Shown here in pieces: positions 43,223-56,569 of a DNA stretch of 64,000 bases. This DNA is from Shewanella marisflavi (GTDB lineage: Bacteria; Pseudomonadota; Gammaproteobacteria; Enterobacterales; Shewanellaceae): positions 372,001 through 436,000 of the forward strand of contig NZ_JAKIKX010000001.1 of assembly GCF_023283925.1 (NCBI RefSeq), read 5' to 3'. The position numbers were made by a program, and so were the translations under genes. The first letter of the stretch is position 1. Every line of letters starts with the position of its first letter. Under the pieces are notes generated by a model. It searched no databases. It was not told where the DNA came from and saw only the letters and a list, made by a program, of their open reading frames with translations.

Positions 43223-45247
43223 TTAAACCTTAAACTCACCTACAGAAGCCTGCAGCTCTTCGGCCAGCTGAGCCACCTGATGACTCGATTGAGCCGTTTG
43301 ATCGGCGCCTGTGGCTGTCTCTTCAGAGATGGCGGCAATATGTTCGAGCTTCTCAGACACCTGCTGACTAACCAGGTTCTGTTCTTGAGCCGCATTAGCG
43401 ATATGAGTGCCTGAGTCATGGGCGAAATGTACCGCATTGCTGATGCTTTCCAGGGCCTCATTAGCCTGCTCAGTCTTCTCGACACAGCTATTGGCTTGTT
43501 GACGTCCCAGCTCCATTACAGAGACCGCTTCTTGTGTGCCCTGTTGTAGCACCTGGATCATCTGCTGGATCTCTTGGGTAGAGTCTTGTGTGCGTGATGC
43601 CAGGCTGCGGACTTCATCGGCGACCACGGCAAAACCACGACCTTGCTCACCCGCTCTGGCGGCTTCAATAGCGGCGTTTAAGGCTAGCAGGTTGGTTTGT
43701 TCGGCAATGCCACGGATCACATCGAGGATTGAGCCGATAGAAGCGCTGTCGGAATGCACTTTATTGATCACTTGACCCGCCTTCGAGACTTCGTCTGCTA
43801 AGGCGAGTATGGTGCGTTTATTCTCATCGGCGATGGCGCGCATGTGCTGGGCTTCTTCATCTGCCTGCCTAATCTGATTCAGAGCCTCATCGGCGCTGGT
43901 GCTCACCTGCATAGCACTCGAGCTTAGCTGGGTGGTAGCGGTGGCGACTTGATCCACTTGGTTCTTCTGCTCCTGAATACCCGCCGTCGTTTGAGCCGTG
44001 ATGGCTGAGGTTTCCTCAGCTGCGGCAGCCAGTTGGTTTGAGCGATCTAAAATTCCCTGGATCAGGGTGCGCAGGCTATCTACCAGTCGGTTACAGTTGC
44101 GAGAAAGTTCGGCAAATTCATCATGACCGCTATCGTCGAGCTTATGAGTCAAATTCCCAGAGGCCAGGATGTTGAGGGCATTATTTACTTTATCGAGCGA
44201 ATGCTTGAGCGGACGGATAACGGCGATACTCACCAGTACGGCGACGACTATGGCGATTAATACCAGCGCCAGGGTCTGATAACTGGCGCTATCGACTTTT
44301 TCGATCGCCTTGACACTGACCTCCTGTGAGGTCGACTCAATGGCTTTATTCAAGCTAGCCATGCTTTGATTGACCGCTGTGGCGTCAGACTCAACCCTGG
44401 TAAGGAGTTGACCGGCCTGCAGGTTGAAATCCAGCTGCTGTCCTTTACGCTTAAGGAGCGATTGGGGACCGTTAAGCATGGCAAAGACCTTACCCGCTTC
44501 GGTATTGATATTGTCCAGGATCTCTTGGTCGATAACGCCTTCCCAATGACGCTCAACGTATTCGAGTTTGTTTTGGGCTTCACTGATGATGTAGTCAAGT
44601 TCCTTGAGAATCGTGTCGTACTTGGACTTTTCTTTACTATTGACTAGGTCATAGCTGCTGGTGATCAGGTTGCTGAAGCTGTTGTCTATGTTGCTGGCTG
44701 TCGCAGCAATCTCCCTGTCTGTGGGATCTTCGCTTGTCTCCAGATCGATAAGATCAAGTAGGAGCGAGGCGGTATCATCAGCGGCGACTTCAAGGTTATC
44801 CAGGTCATCTATCAGAGACTCTTGAGTGTGCAGTGACTGCTCGCGAGCCTGCATCATTTTGAGGCTGTTGTCGGTAAAGGTTTGGTAGCTGGATCTTAGT
44901 GTCTTGATCTGATTCCCTAAGTTGGCTTCGTGTCCCTGAATAATGCGATTAAGCTGATCTAACTCACTCAGAAAACCTTTACTAAAAGTGGTAAATTGAT
45001 TGCGAACTTGAGGGAGTTCTTTGGATTGCTTGCTATGGAAAGCCACTAGGAGTTGCTTCTCCTGTAGGGCAAGGTTTTGAGTCAGGCCATTGCTACTCTT
45101 TAGCGCTGGTAGGCTCAGGTCTTGCAAAACAAGGGTGCTACTCTTGATACTGTCGTTGGTGACCAGTGACGCCACTCCTAACACGATAAGCAGTAATGTG
45201 ACGACGCTAAATCCACCAATGACTCGAGTGGCGACATTCAATTTCAT
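43223..45247 (-). CDS. Methyl-accepting chemotaxis protein, transmembrane
   Basis: 674 residues. TM1 is about 9-28, followed by a large helical periplasmic domain (about 30-320), TM2 (about 323-345, [20 protein letters not shown]), HAMP (to about 395) and the signalling domain with the conserved hairpin [20 protein letters not shown] plus [16 protein letters not shown]. It relays a chemical signal to CheA/CheW and flagella. The ligand is unknown; the helical sensor domain gives no clue. There is no C-terminal CheR pentapeptide (ends VGEFKV). Single gene. Confidence 0.93.
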   Translation of the reverse strand: MKLNVATRVIGGFSVVTLLLIVLGVASLVTNDSIKSSTLVLQDLSLPALKSSNGLTQNLALQEKQLLVAFHSKQSKELPQVRNQFTTFSKGFLSELDQLNRIIQGHEANLGNQIKTLRSSYQTFTDNSLKMMQAREQSLHTQESLIDDLDNLEVAADDTASLLLDLIDLETSEDPTDREIAATASNIDNSFSNLITSSYDLVNSKEKSKYDTILKELDYIISEAQNKLEYVERHWEGVIDQEILDNINTEAGKVFAMLNGPQSLLKRKGQQLDFNLQAGQLLTRVESDATAVNQSMASLNKAIESTSQEVSVKAIEKVDSASYQTLALVLIAIVVAVLVSIAVIRPLKHSLDKVNNALNILASGNLTHKLDDSGHDEFAELSRNCNRLVDSLRTLIQGILDRSNQLAAAAEETSAITAQTTAGIQEQKNQVDQVATATTQLSSSAMQVSTSADEALNQIRQADEEAQHMRAIADENKRTILALADEVSKAGQVINKVHSDSASIGSILDVIRGIAEQTNLLALNAAIEAARAGEQGRGFAVVADEVRSLASRTQDSTQEIQQMIQVLQQGTQEAVSVMELGRQQANSCVEKTEQANEALESISNAVHFAHDSGTHIANAAQEQNLVSQQVSEKLEHIAAISEETATGADQTAQSSHQVAQLAEELQASVGEFKV

Positions 45248-45350
45248 AGGGCACTCCGGTTTTTGTTGTTATATCCCTAATTACAAAACATATTCTCAGG
45301 GGGTGCGGGTGATGCCCGCTAGCTTTGTATCGGCCAAACTTGGTTGTAGT

Positions 45351-46175
45351 TTAACTCTTTTTTAACTTATTTTGGGTAATTTTTTGATTTGATTCAAGAT
45401 GCCAAAGGGTTAAATATTGACCCCAGCAGCAGCCAGTGTCCAGTGCATGCAAGCCTATCTGGTCGACCTTGCCCATTAGTGCGGCCCAGTGGCCGAAGAC
45501 CAAAGTATGTTTTTCCATGGCCAAGTTTGGCTGCTTATACCAAGGGATAAGACCAACTTCCTCTCCCTGTGCTGGCGGCAGTTTACAATCAAAGTCTAAT
45601 CGACCATCGGGATAAAGAAAACGCATGCGGGTCAGGGCATTGATGGTATACACCCAGCGTGCCAGCCCCTGAGCATCTGGCTGCCAATGGCTAGATTCGT
45701 TGGTGTACATCTTGCTTATAAGGCAGTCGACATAGTCATCGCGGCTGAGAACTTGCTGAACCTGGCGAGACTCTTCTATTGCGGTTGCGGCGTCCCATTG
45801 TGGCGGTATTCCCGCGTGGGCCATCAGAATGGCCTGGTCTGAATGTTCCCTGACCAAAGGCTGTAGCCTTAGCCAATCGATCAGCTGGGCTATATCCGGG
45901 GCGCTCAGTAAGGCGTCGAGGTGATCTTTAGGGTTAGGGCGTTTAATCTTGCCATGCAGCGCCATAAGATGCAGGTCATGGTTACCCAGTACTGGTTTTA
46001 CGGCGCCTTCTAGCCCTTTGAGGTACCTTAGGGTTTCGAGCGACTGCGTACCTCTGGCGACCATATCGCCGACCACCCAGAGTTCGTCGGTCGAGGGATT
46101 AAAAGCCACCTTAGCAAGCAGGGCCTGAAGTTCATCGAAACAGCCCTGAATGTCGCCTACGAAATATGTCGCCAT
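45351..46175 (-). CDS. apaH: Symmetrical diadenosine tetraphosphatase
   Basis: 274 residues. Metallophosphatase motifs are VGDIQGCFDELQALL (D-x-Q variant of the first motif), VVGDMVARGTQSLETL, VLGNHDLHLMALHGKI and LMAHAGIPPQWD. It hydrolyses Ap4A to two ADP and also affects RNA cap-like ends. Last gene of the lptD-surA-pdxA-rsmA-apaG-apaH operon; the apaG stop is 25 bp upstream. Confidence 0.94.
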   Translation of the reverse strand: MATYFVGDIQGCFDELQALLAKVAFNPSTDELWVVGDMVARGTQSLETLRYLKGLEGAVKPVLGNHDLHLMALHGKIKRPNPKDHLDALLSAPDIAQLIDWLRLQPLVREHSDQAILMAHAGIPPQWDAATAIEESRQVQQVLSRDDYVDCLISKMYTNESSHWQPDAQGLARWVYTINALTRMRFLYPDGRLDFDCKLPPAQGEEVGLIPWYKQPNLAMEKHTLVFGHWAALMGKVDQIGLHALDTGCCWGQYLTLWHLESNQKITQNKLKKS

Positions 46176-46200
46176 GAATTACCTATATCCTTTAGTGCGA

Positions 46201-46581
46201 TTAATGAAGCAGGCCGGGAGCTGCAAGGCGGAAGGGGGCGATAGGGGCTTTAAAGGTTTCACCGCTTTCGGTGACCATCACGTAGTGGCCTTGCATCACG
46301 GCAAATGGCGTTTCACATACAGTGCCGCTGGTATATTGATAGGCGCTATTAGGCGCTATGGTGGGAGTTTCGCCGACAACGCCAGCTCCTTGAACCTTAC
46401 TTTCATGGCCGTTGGCATCAGTGATGCTCCACATGCGGCTCTTTAAGGTCACGGGCTGATCACCTAAATTAACTATGGTGATGGTATAGCTGAACAGGTA
46501 TCTCTCTTCTTCGGGTGAAGATTGCTCTTCGATGTAGTCGGTTTTGACCTCAATTTTGATTGAGGATTCGAGTTGTTTCAT
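46201..46581 (-). CDS. apaG: ApaG protein
   Basis: 126 residues, a single Fn3-like beta domain with ERYLFSYTITIVNLGDQPVT, SRMWSITDANGHESKVQGAG and VVGETPTIAPNSAYQYTSGT, the ApaG signature that ends GHYVMV. The family is widespread but biochemically obscure; ApaG binds pyrophosphate-like ligands in structural studies. In the fixed operon position between rsmA and apaH. Confidence 0.94.
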   Translation of the reverse strand: MKQLESSIKIEVKTDYIEEQSSPEEERYLFSYTITIVNLGDQPVTLKSRMWSITDANGHESKVQGAGVVGETPTIAPNSAYQYTSGTVCETPFAVMQGHYVMVTESGETFKAPIAPFRLAAPGLLH

Positions 46582-46632
46582 TCGGATCCCTAAAGGTTAA
46601 AAAGTGGAGGTGCCAAGGCACCTCCACCTTGA

Positions 46633-47442
46633 TTAGGCTTGTTTTTTATCTACCAGATGATTTGCCATGGCAACATATTGGGCCACAGTGATCTGCTCTG
46701 GACGCTTGCTGGCATCGATATTAAGCGTGCTGAAGTCCTCGTCGCTTAATAGCTGCTTTAGATTGTTGCGCAGTGTCTTACGACGCATATTAAAGGCCGT
46801 AGTGCACAGATGCCTTAACAGGTCTACATCCTTGCAGGGGTAAGGCTTGTTCTTGTAGGGCACGAGTCGTACAACCGCTGAATCGACCTTAGGCGGTGGT
46901 GTAAAACAGCCTGGTGGTACTTCGAGTACCGGCATGACCTGACAGAAATATTGTGCCATTACAGTGAGGCGGCCATAAGCTTTAGTGCCTGGCGCCGCTG
47001 AGAGTCTCAGTACCACCTCTTTCTGCAGCATAAAGTGCATGTTTTCAATATGATCGGCAAACTCAAACAGATGGAACATCAGCGGTGTTGAGATGTTATA
47101 GGGAAGGTTACCAAATACCTTCATCTGTTTGCCTTCTTCGACCAGCTGCATAAAGTCAAATTTCAGCGCATCCCCTTGATGGATCTCAAGCTTATCCTTG
47201 AGGAAAGGATGGGTCTGAAGGCGTTCAACCAGATCTTTATCCAGCTCAACGACTGTCAGTTTGTCTATGCTTTCGGCTACAGGTTCGGTGAGTGCCGCTA
47301 GGCCTGGGCCAATTTCAACCATCACGTGATCATTGTCCGGAGCGATGGCGCCCACGATGCGGTTGATCACATTGCTGTCGGTCAAAAAGTTCTGCCCGAA
47401 ACGTTTTCTAGCCGTATGGCCTAAATGTACTTTATTACTCAT
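46633..47442 (-). CDS. rsmA: 16S rRNA dimethyladenosine methyltransferase
   Basis: 269 residues. The SAM site has [19 protein letters not shown] and [17 protein letters not shown]; the catalytic NLPYN motif is in [20 protein letters not shown]. It dimethylates two adjacent adenosines near the 3' end of 16S rRNA (kasugamycin sensitivity). Its start lies 2 bp after the pdxA stop, consistent with tight coupling in the surA operon. Confidence 0.96.
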   Translation of the reverse strand: MSNKVHLGHTARKRFGQNFLTDSNVINRIVGAIAPDNDHVMVEIGPGLAALTEPVAESIDKLTVVELDKDLVERLQTHPFLKDKLEIHQGDALKFDFMQLVEEGKQMKVFGNLPYNISTPLMFHLFEFADHIENMHFMLQKEVVLRLSAAPGTKAYGRLTVMAQYFCQVMPVLEVPPGCFTPPPKVDSAVVRLVPYKNKPYPCKDVDLLRHLCTTAFNMRRKTLRNNLKQLLSDEDFSTLNIDASKRPEQITVAQYVAMANHLVDKKQA

Positions 47443-47444
47443 TA

Positions 47445-48443
47445 CTACTCTTTAAGTGACTCATTCTTGGTGGCCAGTTCGATGGCCTTGTTTAGCGCAC
47501 AGACGAAACTGCCGATATCGGCCTTGCCTGTGCCGGCCAGCTCTAATGCCGTGCCGTGATCGACCGAGGTTCGGATATAGGGCAGGCCTAAGGTGATGTT
47601 GACCGAACTGCCAAATCCTTGGGATTTTAATACTGGGAGCCCCTGATCGTGATACATGGCGAGGATCACATCGGCATCTTCCAGATACTTGGGCTGGAAC
47701 AGAGTGTCCGCAGGCAGTGGGCCTACTATGTGCATGTTTTGTTCGCGCAGCTCGTTGAGTGCGGGAATGATGACGTCTATCTCTTCCCGTCCCAGATGAC
47801 CATCTTCGCCTGCGTGGGGGTTAAGGCCACAGACATAGATCTTGGGGTTGTCTATGGCAAACTTGGTCACCAGATCCTGATGCAGAATCTTGATGATCTG
47901 ATGCAGGCGATCACGGGTGATCGCCTTAGAGACATACGCCAGTGGAATATGTGTGGTGACCAAGGCAACTTGCAGGCCTGGCGCTGCCAGTAACATCACC
48001 ACATCCTGGCAGTTAGCCTGATGGGCAAAAAACTCGGTGTGACCACTGAAAGGGATACCAGCTTGGTTGATGATCCCTTTGTGCACTGGGCCTGTAACCA
48101 CGGCATCGAACTCGCCATTCATGTTCTTTTCACCGGCGTAAGCCAAGGTGTCTATAACATAGCTGCTGTTCTGCTCATCGAGTTTGCCGCATACCGCATC
48201 GTTGACCAGCGGGAAGGGCACTATGGTTAAGGTGCCCGCTTCTTGTGGTCTTGGAGGCTGACTTGGCTGATAAGGCCTTAGCTGAATCGGCAGGCCAATC
48301 TTTTTGGCGCGCGAGGTCAGCAATGTGGGGTCGGCACAAACAACAAGCTCAGCGGGCCAAGCGCGCTGAGCAAGTTGAATGACTAAGTCTGGGCCCACAC
48401 CGGCTGGTTCTCCCGGTGTGATGGCGATGCGTTTAGTCGTCAA
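47445..48443 (-). CDS. pdxA: 4-hydroxythreonine-4-phosphate dehydrogenase
   Basis: 332 residues. [20 protein letters not shown] opens the protein; metal ligands are in [20 protein letters not shown] and in [18 protein letters not shown] and [20 protein letters not shown]. It oxidises 4-phosphohydroxy-L-threonine in vitamin B6 synthesis. It lies between surA (stop 5 bp upstream) and rsmA (2 bp downstream). Confidence 0.96.
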   Translation of the reverse strand: MTTKRIAITPGEPAGVGPDLVIQLAQRAWPAELVVCADPTLLTSRAKKIGLPIQLRPYQPSQPPRPQEAGTLTIVPFPLVNDAVCGKLDEQNSSYVIDTLAYAGEKNMNGEFDAVVTGPVHKGIINQAGIPFSGHTEFFAHQANCQDVVMLLAAPGLQVALVTTHIPLAYVSKAITRDRLHQIIKILHQDLVTKFAIDNPKIYVCGLNPHAGEDGHLGREEIDVIIPALNELREQNMHIVGPLPADTLFQPKYLEDADVILAMYHDQGLPVLKSQGFGSSVNITLGLPYIRTSVDHGTALELAGTGKADIGSFVCALNKAIELATKNESLKE

Positions 48444-48448
48444 TATGG

Positions 48449-49753
48449 TTAACCTCGATTAAAATCGGCATCGAATACTTCAATGTAAGCTTCTGCTCGC
48501 ATTTCATCCAGCCAGTTTTGCAATTCTTCATTAAACTTACGGCGGAAGATGAGCTGATGTGCGCGATTAGTGTTAAATTTATCCGTTGCATCCGTCTTAC
48601 GTTTCTCCTCTAACTGGACAATATGCCAGCCATGGCTAGAGCGAAACGGCTCACTGATCTCGTTAATCTTCAGTGCGTTAAGTGTTTGTGCAAAGGCGGG
48701 TACATAGACCGATGGGTCTGCCCAGCCCAGTTCACCGCCCTTGGTTGCAGAGCCAGGGTCTTCGCTGTACTGACGTGCTAGGCTGGCAAAGTCGGCTTCG
48801 CCTGATCTTAGCTGAGCGACAAACTTATCCAGCATCGCCTTAGCGCGCTCTTCCGACAGGATCGGTGAAGGTTTGATCAGTATATGGCGCGAACGCACTT
48901 CGTCAATTTCTTTAGTTTGCAGACCACGGGCATCCATCACCTTGATGATGTGGAAACCGGCGCCGCTACGCACTGGGCCAATAATATCTCCGGTTTTGGC
49001 GCCTACCAATAGCTCGGCAAAGAGAGTTGGCATCTCATTGACGTTCATATAATCCCAGATACCGCCTTCGAGAGCCTTAGGGCCTGACGAGGAGGCGATA
49101 GCGGTTTGTTTGAAGTCAGCATTATCTTGCAGGCGTTTGAGTACGGCATTGGCGCGGTTACTGGCAGATTCAAGCTGTTCACTGTTGGGACTGTTGGGGA
49201 CTTCGATAAGAATATGGCCTATCTGGTATTCCACCTGTTGCATGCCCTGTTCTTCAATGAGCTTAACCAGGCTGTTGATCTCTTGTGGAGATACCTGAAT
49301 GCGACGCTGAACCTGAATTCGCTGGATCTCACCTAGGGTGATCTCTTCACGCAGCTGTTCGCGGTACTGACTCCAACTGATACCGTCAGCTTCTAACTGC
49401 TCGCGCATCATATCTGGAGTCATTTTCTGTTCTTTGGCGATATTCTCAATGGTTTGATCCAGTTGTAGATCGCCGATGTGCAGACCAATACGGTCGGCCA
49501 TCTGTAATTGTAGGCGAGTCATGATAAGGCGCTCGATCACCTGAGTGCGCAGTGCTTTATCTGAAGGCAGTGACTGACCAGCGGCCTTTGCATTGGCTTT
49601 CACTGTCTTCAACATGTTGACGATTTCGCTTTCCAGCACTATGCCTTCGTTTATTTGTACTGTCACCCTGTCGAGAGGGACGTTTTCGGCCATCGCACCG
49701 TGGCTCATCACCAGTGTAAGTAAAGCAAAAATCAGTTGTTTACAGGGTTTCAT
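48449..49753 (-). CDS. surA: Periplasmic chaperone and peptidyl-prolyl isomerase SurA
   Basis: 434 residues. The signal peptide is [20 protein letters not shown] up to about residue 23. A SurA N-terminal helical domain is followed by two parvulin domains, the first near residues 170-270 ([20 protein letters not shown]) and the second near 280-385 ([38 protein letters not shown]). It escorts outer-membrane proteins including LptD. The ATG at 49753 is preferred: AAGGA lies 9 nt upstream, while the TTG at 49759 is only 3 nt from it. Confidence 0.95.
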   Translation of the reverse strand: MKPCKQLIFALLTLVMSHGAMAENVPLDRVTVQINEGIVLESEIVNMLKTVKANAKAAGQSLPSDKALRTQVIERLIMTRLQLQMADRIGLHIGDLQLDQTIENIAKEQKMTPDMMREQLEADGISWSQYREQLREEITLGEIQRIQVQRRIQVSPQEINSLVKLIEEQGMQQVEYQIGHILIEVPNSPNSEQLESASNRANAVLKRLQDNADFKQTAIASSSGPKALEGGIWDYMNVNEMPTLFAELLVGAKTGDIIGPVRSGAGFHIIKVMDARGLQTKEIDEVRSRHILIKPSPILSEERAKAMLDKFVAQLRSGEADFASLARQYSEDPGSATKGGELGWADPSVYVPAFAQTLNALKINEISEPFRSSHGWHIVQLEEKRKTDATDKFNTNRAHQLIFRRKFNEELQNWLDEMRAEAYIEVFDADFNRG

Positions 49754-49879
49754 CCACAAAAATCCTTGGCATATTCAGGTCGGTCAACACGCACGTCGAC
49801 CGACGATGTAATTCGATTATTTTGATTGGACTACAAGTCCGTATCTAGGTTCAGCTTAAAGCGCACTAAATATCAAAAA

Positions 49880-52201
49880 CTAGTTTCTCAGGTAGAGTGG
49901 CTTGCGATAGTTAAAGAGACCATCGTTGAGCATATCCGATACACCTAGTGGGCCTGAGCCTCCCAATCCTTTGATCACAAAATTCAGGTAGAAGCCGCTT
50001 TCGAATAGCTCTCTGTCATCGAAGGTCGGATCCAGGTTGTCATCATAATTGGTTTTAATGCGGTAATGATAACTTAAGCGCACGGCCCAGCAACAAGATT
50101 CGTATTGAAATCCTGTGTAGCTCTCGACACTACGATTCTCATTGAGATCGTAATACCAGTTGCCGACGATATACCAGTTATCGTTGATTGGCCAAGCGGC
50201 ACGTAAGCCCGTCTGCGACACATTAACAGATTCGTTGGTGTTGCTGTTAACTAAATCGGGTACGTATCGATAGCTAAATTGCATGAGCTTGTTGACCCCA
50301 GGCCTGAAATCCAGGGTGACTTCGCTCTTCTTGTTGTTTTTGTTTTCAGTGTCATATTGAATGGCACCACTTAAAAACCAATCGCTGTATAACTGGGTGT
50401 TGAGTTCGGCCGCTAACACAGAGTTGGAGGTGTTTTGCTGCTCAAATATCTGGTTAGGGCGCGAGGGTTCGGTGATCCCTACTTTACTGTCTTCGAAATA
50501 GAAGATCTGCCCTAAGCTGAACTTAAAACGCTCTAAGTTGTGCTCATCAAACAGGCGAGTGGTTAAGCCTAAGGTCATCTGATTGGCATCGGCGATGCGA
50601 TCTAACCCGGAGAAGCGACGATCCCTGAACAGGCCATAGTAGTCTTCTTGCAGCAGGGCGGTGTCATAGATGCCAATATTGGACTGATCTTCATATCCCA
50701 CATACAAATACTGGAATTGTGGCTCCAGCGTCTGGCGATAGTTAACATCGAAGAAGTCGGTAAAACGCTCGAAGTTGATCTGGCCATGGATACGTACCTG
50801 AGGCAAGGTACGGCTGACCGAGCTGTCGAGTGGCTCGGTACCATTGTAGTTGGTGGTATCTTGCCAGTAGTTGGTTTGCATTAACTTAAGTTCGCTAGTA
50901 AGCGAGCCTGCCGGGCCATGAATGGGTAGCGACACACTTGGCTCTATGTGCAAACGGCTGGCCGTAGCGTACTGGTTCTCTTTATGACGGAAGTTACTGG
51001 CTTCACCCAAGAGGTTGAAATCTAGCCCTTTCCACAGCGCAGGCGAACGGTAGTTGAACGCTATCTGAGGCATCACCTGGTAAGGAGACTCATCTTCGCC
51101 CAACACCTTGATATCTTGCACCCTGGCCGAGAGATCCCAGTTGTCCTCGAAATAGGCTATTTCGCCAATGCGAGACAGTTGGTTGTCTGTGGCTCTCAAA
51201 ACGTCCGATGGCAGATCATTGAAGTAGTTGTTGTCTGACACATCGGTAAAGTTAGCCAGTACTCGCCAGTTTTCGGCAATAGCGCCTTTATGCTGCCAGT
51301 GATAGAGGTAGCGATCGGCACGATTTGGCACTAGCTGATCATTACCCAGATATTCAAGGTTGAGTTGGCCTTGCTGATCATCGCCGGCGAGGTATCTAAA
51401 TTCCGATTTTAAAAACAGACCGCGCGCCGACATGTAATGAGGCGTGAAGGTCAGATCATATTCAGGCGCAATATTCCAATAGTAAGGGGTAGATATCTCG
51501 ACCCCATTGGTGGTGCTGGTGCTGAAAAAGGGAAACAGGAAGCCGGATTTGCGCTTCTCGGAAACCGGAATCGTCATATAGGGTAGATAGAAAACGGGGA
51601 CATCGCCTATTCTCAGCTTGGCATCCCAAAGCTCGCCCCACTCTTCACTGCTATCAATCTTAATGGTTTCTGCTTCCAGCAACCAAGAGGTGTCCCCAGG
51701 GGGGCAGGTGGTAAAGCTGGTGTTAGACAGATGAAGGTTGTTGTCCTGAGTAATTTCAAGGCTTTCCGCATCGCCGTGTATCTGCTGGCCGTGCATCCAA
51801 TATTGGGCGCCGCTAAGTTTGGCACTGTTACTACGCATCTCGGCGCTGAGTGAGTCGGCGGTGACGGTAAACATATTGTCTTGAAACACCAGGTTGCCAT
51901 TGGCATCCAGGCGCTCATTGGCTTGATCCAGCACGGCACTGTCGGCGGCGATATGGCGCCCGCCTTGACTAAAGCTCACATCACCTTCAAAGCTCGCCTT
52001 ATCACCCATCTTGGCGGACGATGAGTCGGATACTATCTTTATTTGCTGCAGATTTAAGGGGCGCTCATCTGTGCTGGGCTCGGGAATAGGCACCGGAGGC
52101 AACACCAGGCACTGGGCACCGGGCGCGGGAGTGGTCTCTGATTCGTCTGCCAAGACTAGCTGCGGGAGTAGCGCCAATGCCAATAAGTAACGGATATGCA
52201 T
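49880..52201 (-). CDS. lptD: LPS assembly outer-membrane protein LptD
   Basis: 773 residues. A signal peptide (to about residue 18) is followed by an OstA/LptA-like jellyroll (about 45-175, LQQIKIVSDSSSAKMGDKAS then FEGDVSFSQGGRHIAADSAV), then a large 26-stranded barrel. GDVPVFYLPYMTIPVSEKRKSG is the conserved insertion motif. Cysteines near the N-terminus (AQCLVLPP) and C-terminus (QYESCCWAV) fit the disulfide pairs LptD needs. With LptE it inserts LPS in the outer leaflet. First gene of the surA operon; divergent from amgK. Confidence 0.96.
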   Translation of the reverse strand: MHIRYLLALALLPQLVLADESETTPAPGAQCLVLPPVPIPEPSTDERPLNLQQIKIVSDSSSAKMGDKASFEGDVSFSQGGRHIAADSAVLDQANERLDANGNLVFQDNMFTVTADSLSAEMRSNSAKLSGAQYWMHGQQIHGDAESLEITQDNNLHLSNTSFTTCPPGDTSWLLEAETIKIDSSEEWGELWDAKLRIGDVPVFYLPYMTIPVSEKRKSGFLFPFFSTSTTNGVEISTPYYWNIAPEYDLTFTPHYMSARGLFLKSEFRYLAGDDQQGQLNLEYLGNDQLVPNRADRYLYHWQHKGAIAENWRVLANFTDVSDNNYFNDLPSDVLRATDNQLSRIGEIAYFEDNWDLSARVQDIKVLGEDESPYQVMPQIAFNYRSPALWKGLDFNLLGEASNFRHKENQYATASRLHIEPSVSLPIHGPAGSLTSELKLMQTNYWQDTTNYNGTEPLDSSVSRTLPQVRIHGQINFERFTDFFDVNYRQTLEPQFQYLYVGYEDQSNIGIYDTALLQEDYYGLFRDRRFSGLDRIADANQMTLGLTTRLFDEHNLERFKFSLGQIFYFEDSKVGITEPSRPNQIFEQQNTSNSVLAAELNTQLYSDWFLSGAIQYDTENKNNKKSEVTLDFRPGVNKLMQFSYRYVPDLVNSNTNESVNVSQTGLRAAWPINDNWYIVGNWYYDLNENRSVESYTGFQYESCCWAVRLSYHYRIKTNYDDNLDPTFDDRELFESGFYLNFVIKGLGGSGPLGVSDMLNDGLFNYRKPLYLRN

Positions 52202-52363
52202 CTTTTATCGTTTTAGTGAATTCTTAGTCTAGACAAGTTATCGGTGAGAATAGTTGCATCCCCGTCGGGAAGCAACTTAGCAAAAGAGATAGAATCATCT
52301 TAATTGCTGTTTCTATTTTGCTTTATAATAAAGCAATTTTCTTCTAAGAGCCATGAGGTGCCC

Positions 52364-54848
<2,485 letters not shown>

Positions 54849-54873
54849 TCACTGTCTACAAAAGGAGAGGGCG

Positions 54874-55500
54874 ATGAAACCAGTATTGATGGTATTGATA
54901 GGATGTTTGGCGAGCTTGCTAACCGGAGCCGCCTCGGCGAAATCGGATATCTATATCGCCCCCTTTGGTGGTTACAGCTTTGGTACCAGCGAACTCGATG
55001 CCACAGACTTAGACACTAATGTCGAGGGCAGTATCGATATCGAGGCCGCGAGCCATTACGGTATCATGCTGGGGATGAAGACCCGCGATCCTGGTGATGT
55101 CTACTTTCTATATAGTCATCAGAGCACAGATATGCATGCCGCAGGGATGTTTACCCCCAATCGACTTGCAAGGCTGGAACTGAATTACCTGCATCTGGGT
55201 GGATCGCTCTATTTCCCCAGAGGCAATTGGCGCCCCTATGTGACAGTGAGTGCGGGGATGACTCAAATGCGGCCATCGGGAGACTATTCCGATGAGTCAC
55301 GCTTTTCCATGGGCATAGGTGGCGGCGTCGAATACCTTTTTAGCGATAACTTCAGCCTATTTGCCGATGGCCGAGGCTATGCCACTTTTATTAACAGTGA
55401 TAATGCACTGTTTTGTGATGCTAACCGCTGTATCTGGAATATCCGTGCCGATCTTATGTGGCAGGGACAGGTCAATGCGGGTTTTAAATACACTTTTTAG
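54874..55500 (+). CDS. Outer-membrane beta-barrel protein
   Basis: 208 residues. The signal peptide (MKPVLMVLIGCLASLLTGAA, cleavage after SA) is followed by alternating amphipathic strands typical of an eight-stranded barrel and a terminal Phe (GFKYTF) as the BAM recognition signal. Two cysteines, in ALFCDANRCIWN, lie in a late loop and could be disulfide bonded. It resembles OmpW/OmpX-size porin-like proteins but the family is not fixed. GGAGAGGGCG precedes the ATG; it is 25 bp after djlA and may be co-transcribed. Confidence 0.8.
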   Translation: MKPVLMVLIGCLASLLTGAASAKSDIYIAPFGGYSFGTSELDATDLDTNVEGSIDIEAASHYGIMLGMKTRDPGDVYFLYSHQSTDMHAAGMFTPNRLARLELNYLHLGGSLYFPRGNWRPYVTVSAGMTQMRPSGDYSDESRFSMGIGGGVEYLFSDNFSLFADGRGYATFINSDNALFCDANRCIWNIRADLMWQGQVNAGFKYTF

Positions 55501-55521
55501 TCGCTGAAACAGAGAGGTCCT

Positions 55522-56475
55522 ATGAAGCTCGTTGTACTCGATGGTTATACCCTCAACCCTGGCGATCTCGATTGGCAGCCACTGGCCGAGTTGGGAGAGT
55601 TTCATTGTTATGACCGAAGTTTGCCTGATGAGGTGTTGGCAAGGGCGCAAGGCGCGCGGGTGTTGCTGACCAATAAGACAGTGCTAAACCGAGAAACCCT
55701 AAAAGCCTTGCCAGAACTTGAGTATATCGGCGTGCTCGCCACCGGCACAAATGTGGTGGATCTCGCCGCCGCCAGTGAGCTGGGGATTAAGGTCACCAAT
55801 GTACCAGGTTATGGCCCAGATGCCGTGGCGCAAATGGTGTTTGCCCATATACTGCATCACACCCAGCGCCTTGCGGATCATCATAACGCCGTGGTGTCTG
55901 GCGCTTGGTCCCAGTCGCCCGATTTCTGCTTTACCTTAGCGCCGCTTCAGTCACTTAAAGGAAAGGTGTTAGGGCTGGTAGGATTTGGGGATATCGGCGC
56001 TCAGGTGGCGACCATCGCCCTGGCATTTCAGATGCAGGTGCTGGTCAATACGCGCTCGCCTAAACAGGGCCTGCCGCATGGCGTGCGCTGGTGTGAACGT
56101 GAAGAACTGTTTGCCCAGGCCGATATCATCTCCTTGCACTGCCCACTGACGAGTGATACCGAGCAATTAATTAACCGTGAGCGCCTCCTTGCGATGAAGC
56201 CAAGTGCCATCTTGATTAACACTGCGCGCGGTGGCTTGGTGGATGAACGGGCATTGGCTGATGCCTTACGAGCTGGCGAGATCGCCGCCGCTGGCGTGGA
56301 TGTCTTGTCGACTGAGCCGCCAAGTGATGATAATCCCTTGCTGAGCGCCGTCAATATCAGTATCAGCCCCCATAATGCCTGGGCCACACTTGAGGCTCGG
56401 CAGAACCTGCTGGCCATTGCGGTGGCAAACCTTAAGGGGTTTCTGGCGGGAAGCCCTCAGCATCTGGTTAACTAA
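55522..56475 (+). CDS. D-2-hydroxyacid dehydrogenase (glycerate/hydroxypyruvate type)
   Basis: 317 residues. NAD site GKVLGLVGFGDIGAQVATIA; substrate Arg in LINTARGGLVDERALADALR; catalytic Glu in AAGVDVLSTEPPS; catalytic His in ISPHNAWATLEARQNLL. The sequence fits glycerate/hydroxypyruvate reductases more than D-lactate or phosphoglycerate enzymes. Soluble, NAD(P)-dependent. GAGAGG precedes the ATG; it follows the barrel protein by 21 bp. Confidence 0.88.
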   Translation: MKLVVLDGYTLNPGDLDWQPLAELGEFHCYDRSLPDEVLARAQGARVLLTNKTVLNRETLKALPELEYIGVLATGTNVVDLAAASELGIKVTNVPGYGPDAVAQMVFAHILHHTQRLADHHNAVVSGAWSQSPDFCFTLAPLQSLKGKVLGLVGFGDIGAQVATIALAFQMQVLVNTRSPKQGLPHGVRWCEREELFAQADIISLHCPLTSDTEQLINRERLLAMKPSAILINTARGGLVDERALADALRAGEIAAAGVDVLSTEPPSDDNPLLSAVNISISPHNAWATLEARQNLLAIAVANLKGFLAGSPQHLVN

Positions 56476-56479
56476 CTGG

Positions 56480-56514
56480 TTTGATTTTAGTGCTTTGATT
56501 TTAGTGCTTTGATT
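56480..56514. repeat. 14-bp tandem repeat, 2.5 copies
   Basis: TTTGATTTTAGTGC at 56480-56493 and again at 56494-56507, then TTTGATT; directly after the 2-hydroxyacid dehydrogenase stop. Confidence 0.8.
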
Positions 56515-56531
56515 CAGAGCAGAAAAATAAC

Positions 56532-56553
56532 AAGGGCGCCAGTTGGCGCCCTT
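56532..56553. terminator. Hairpin between convergent dehydrogenase gene and purT
   Basis: AAGGGCGCC-AGTT-GGCGCCCTT 9-bp perfect stem. There is no long T-run on either side, so termination may be partial. Confidence 0.6.
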
Positions 56554-56569
56554 TGGCTTATGGCTGCAA

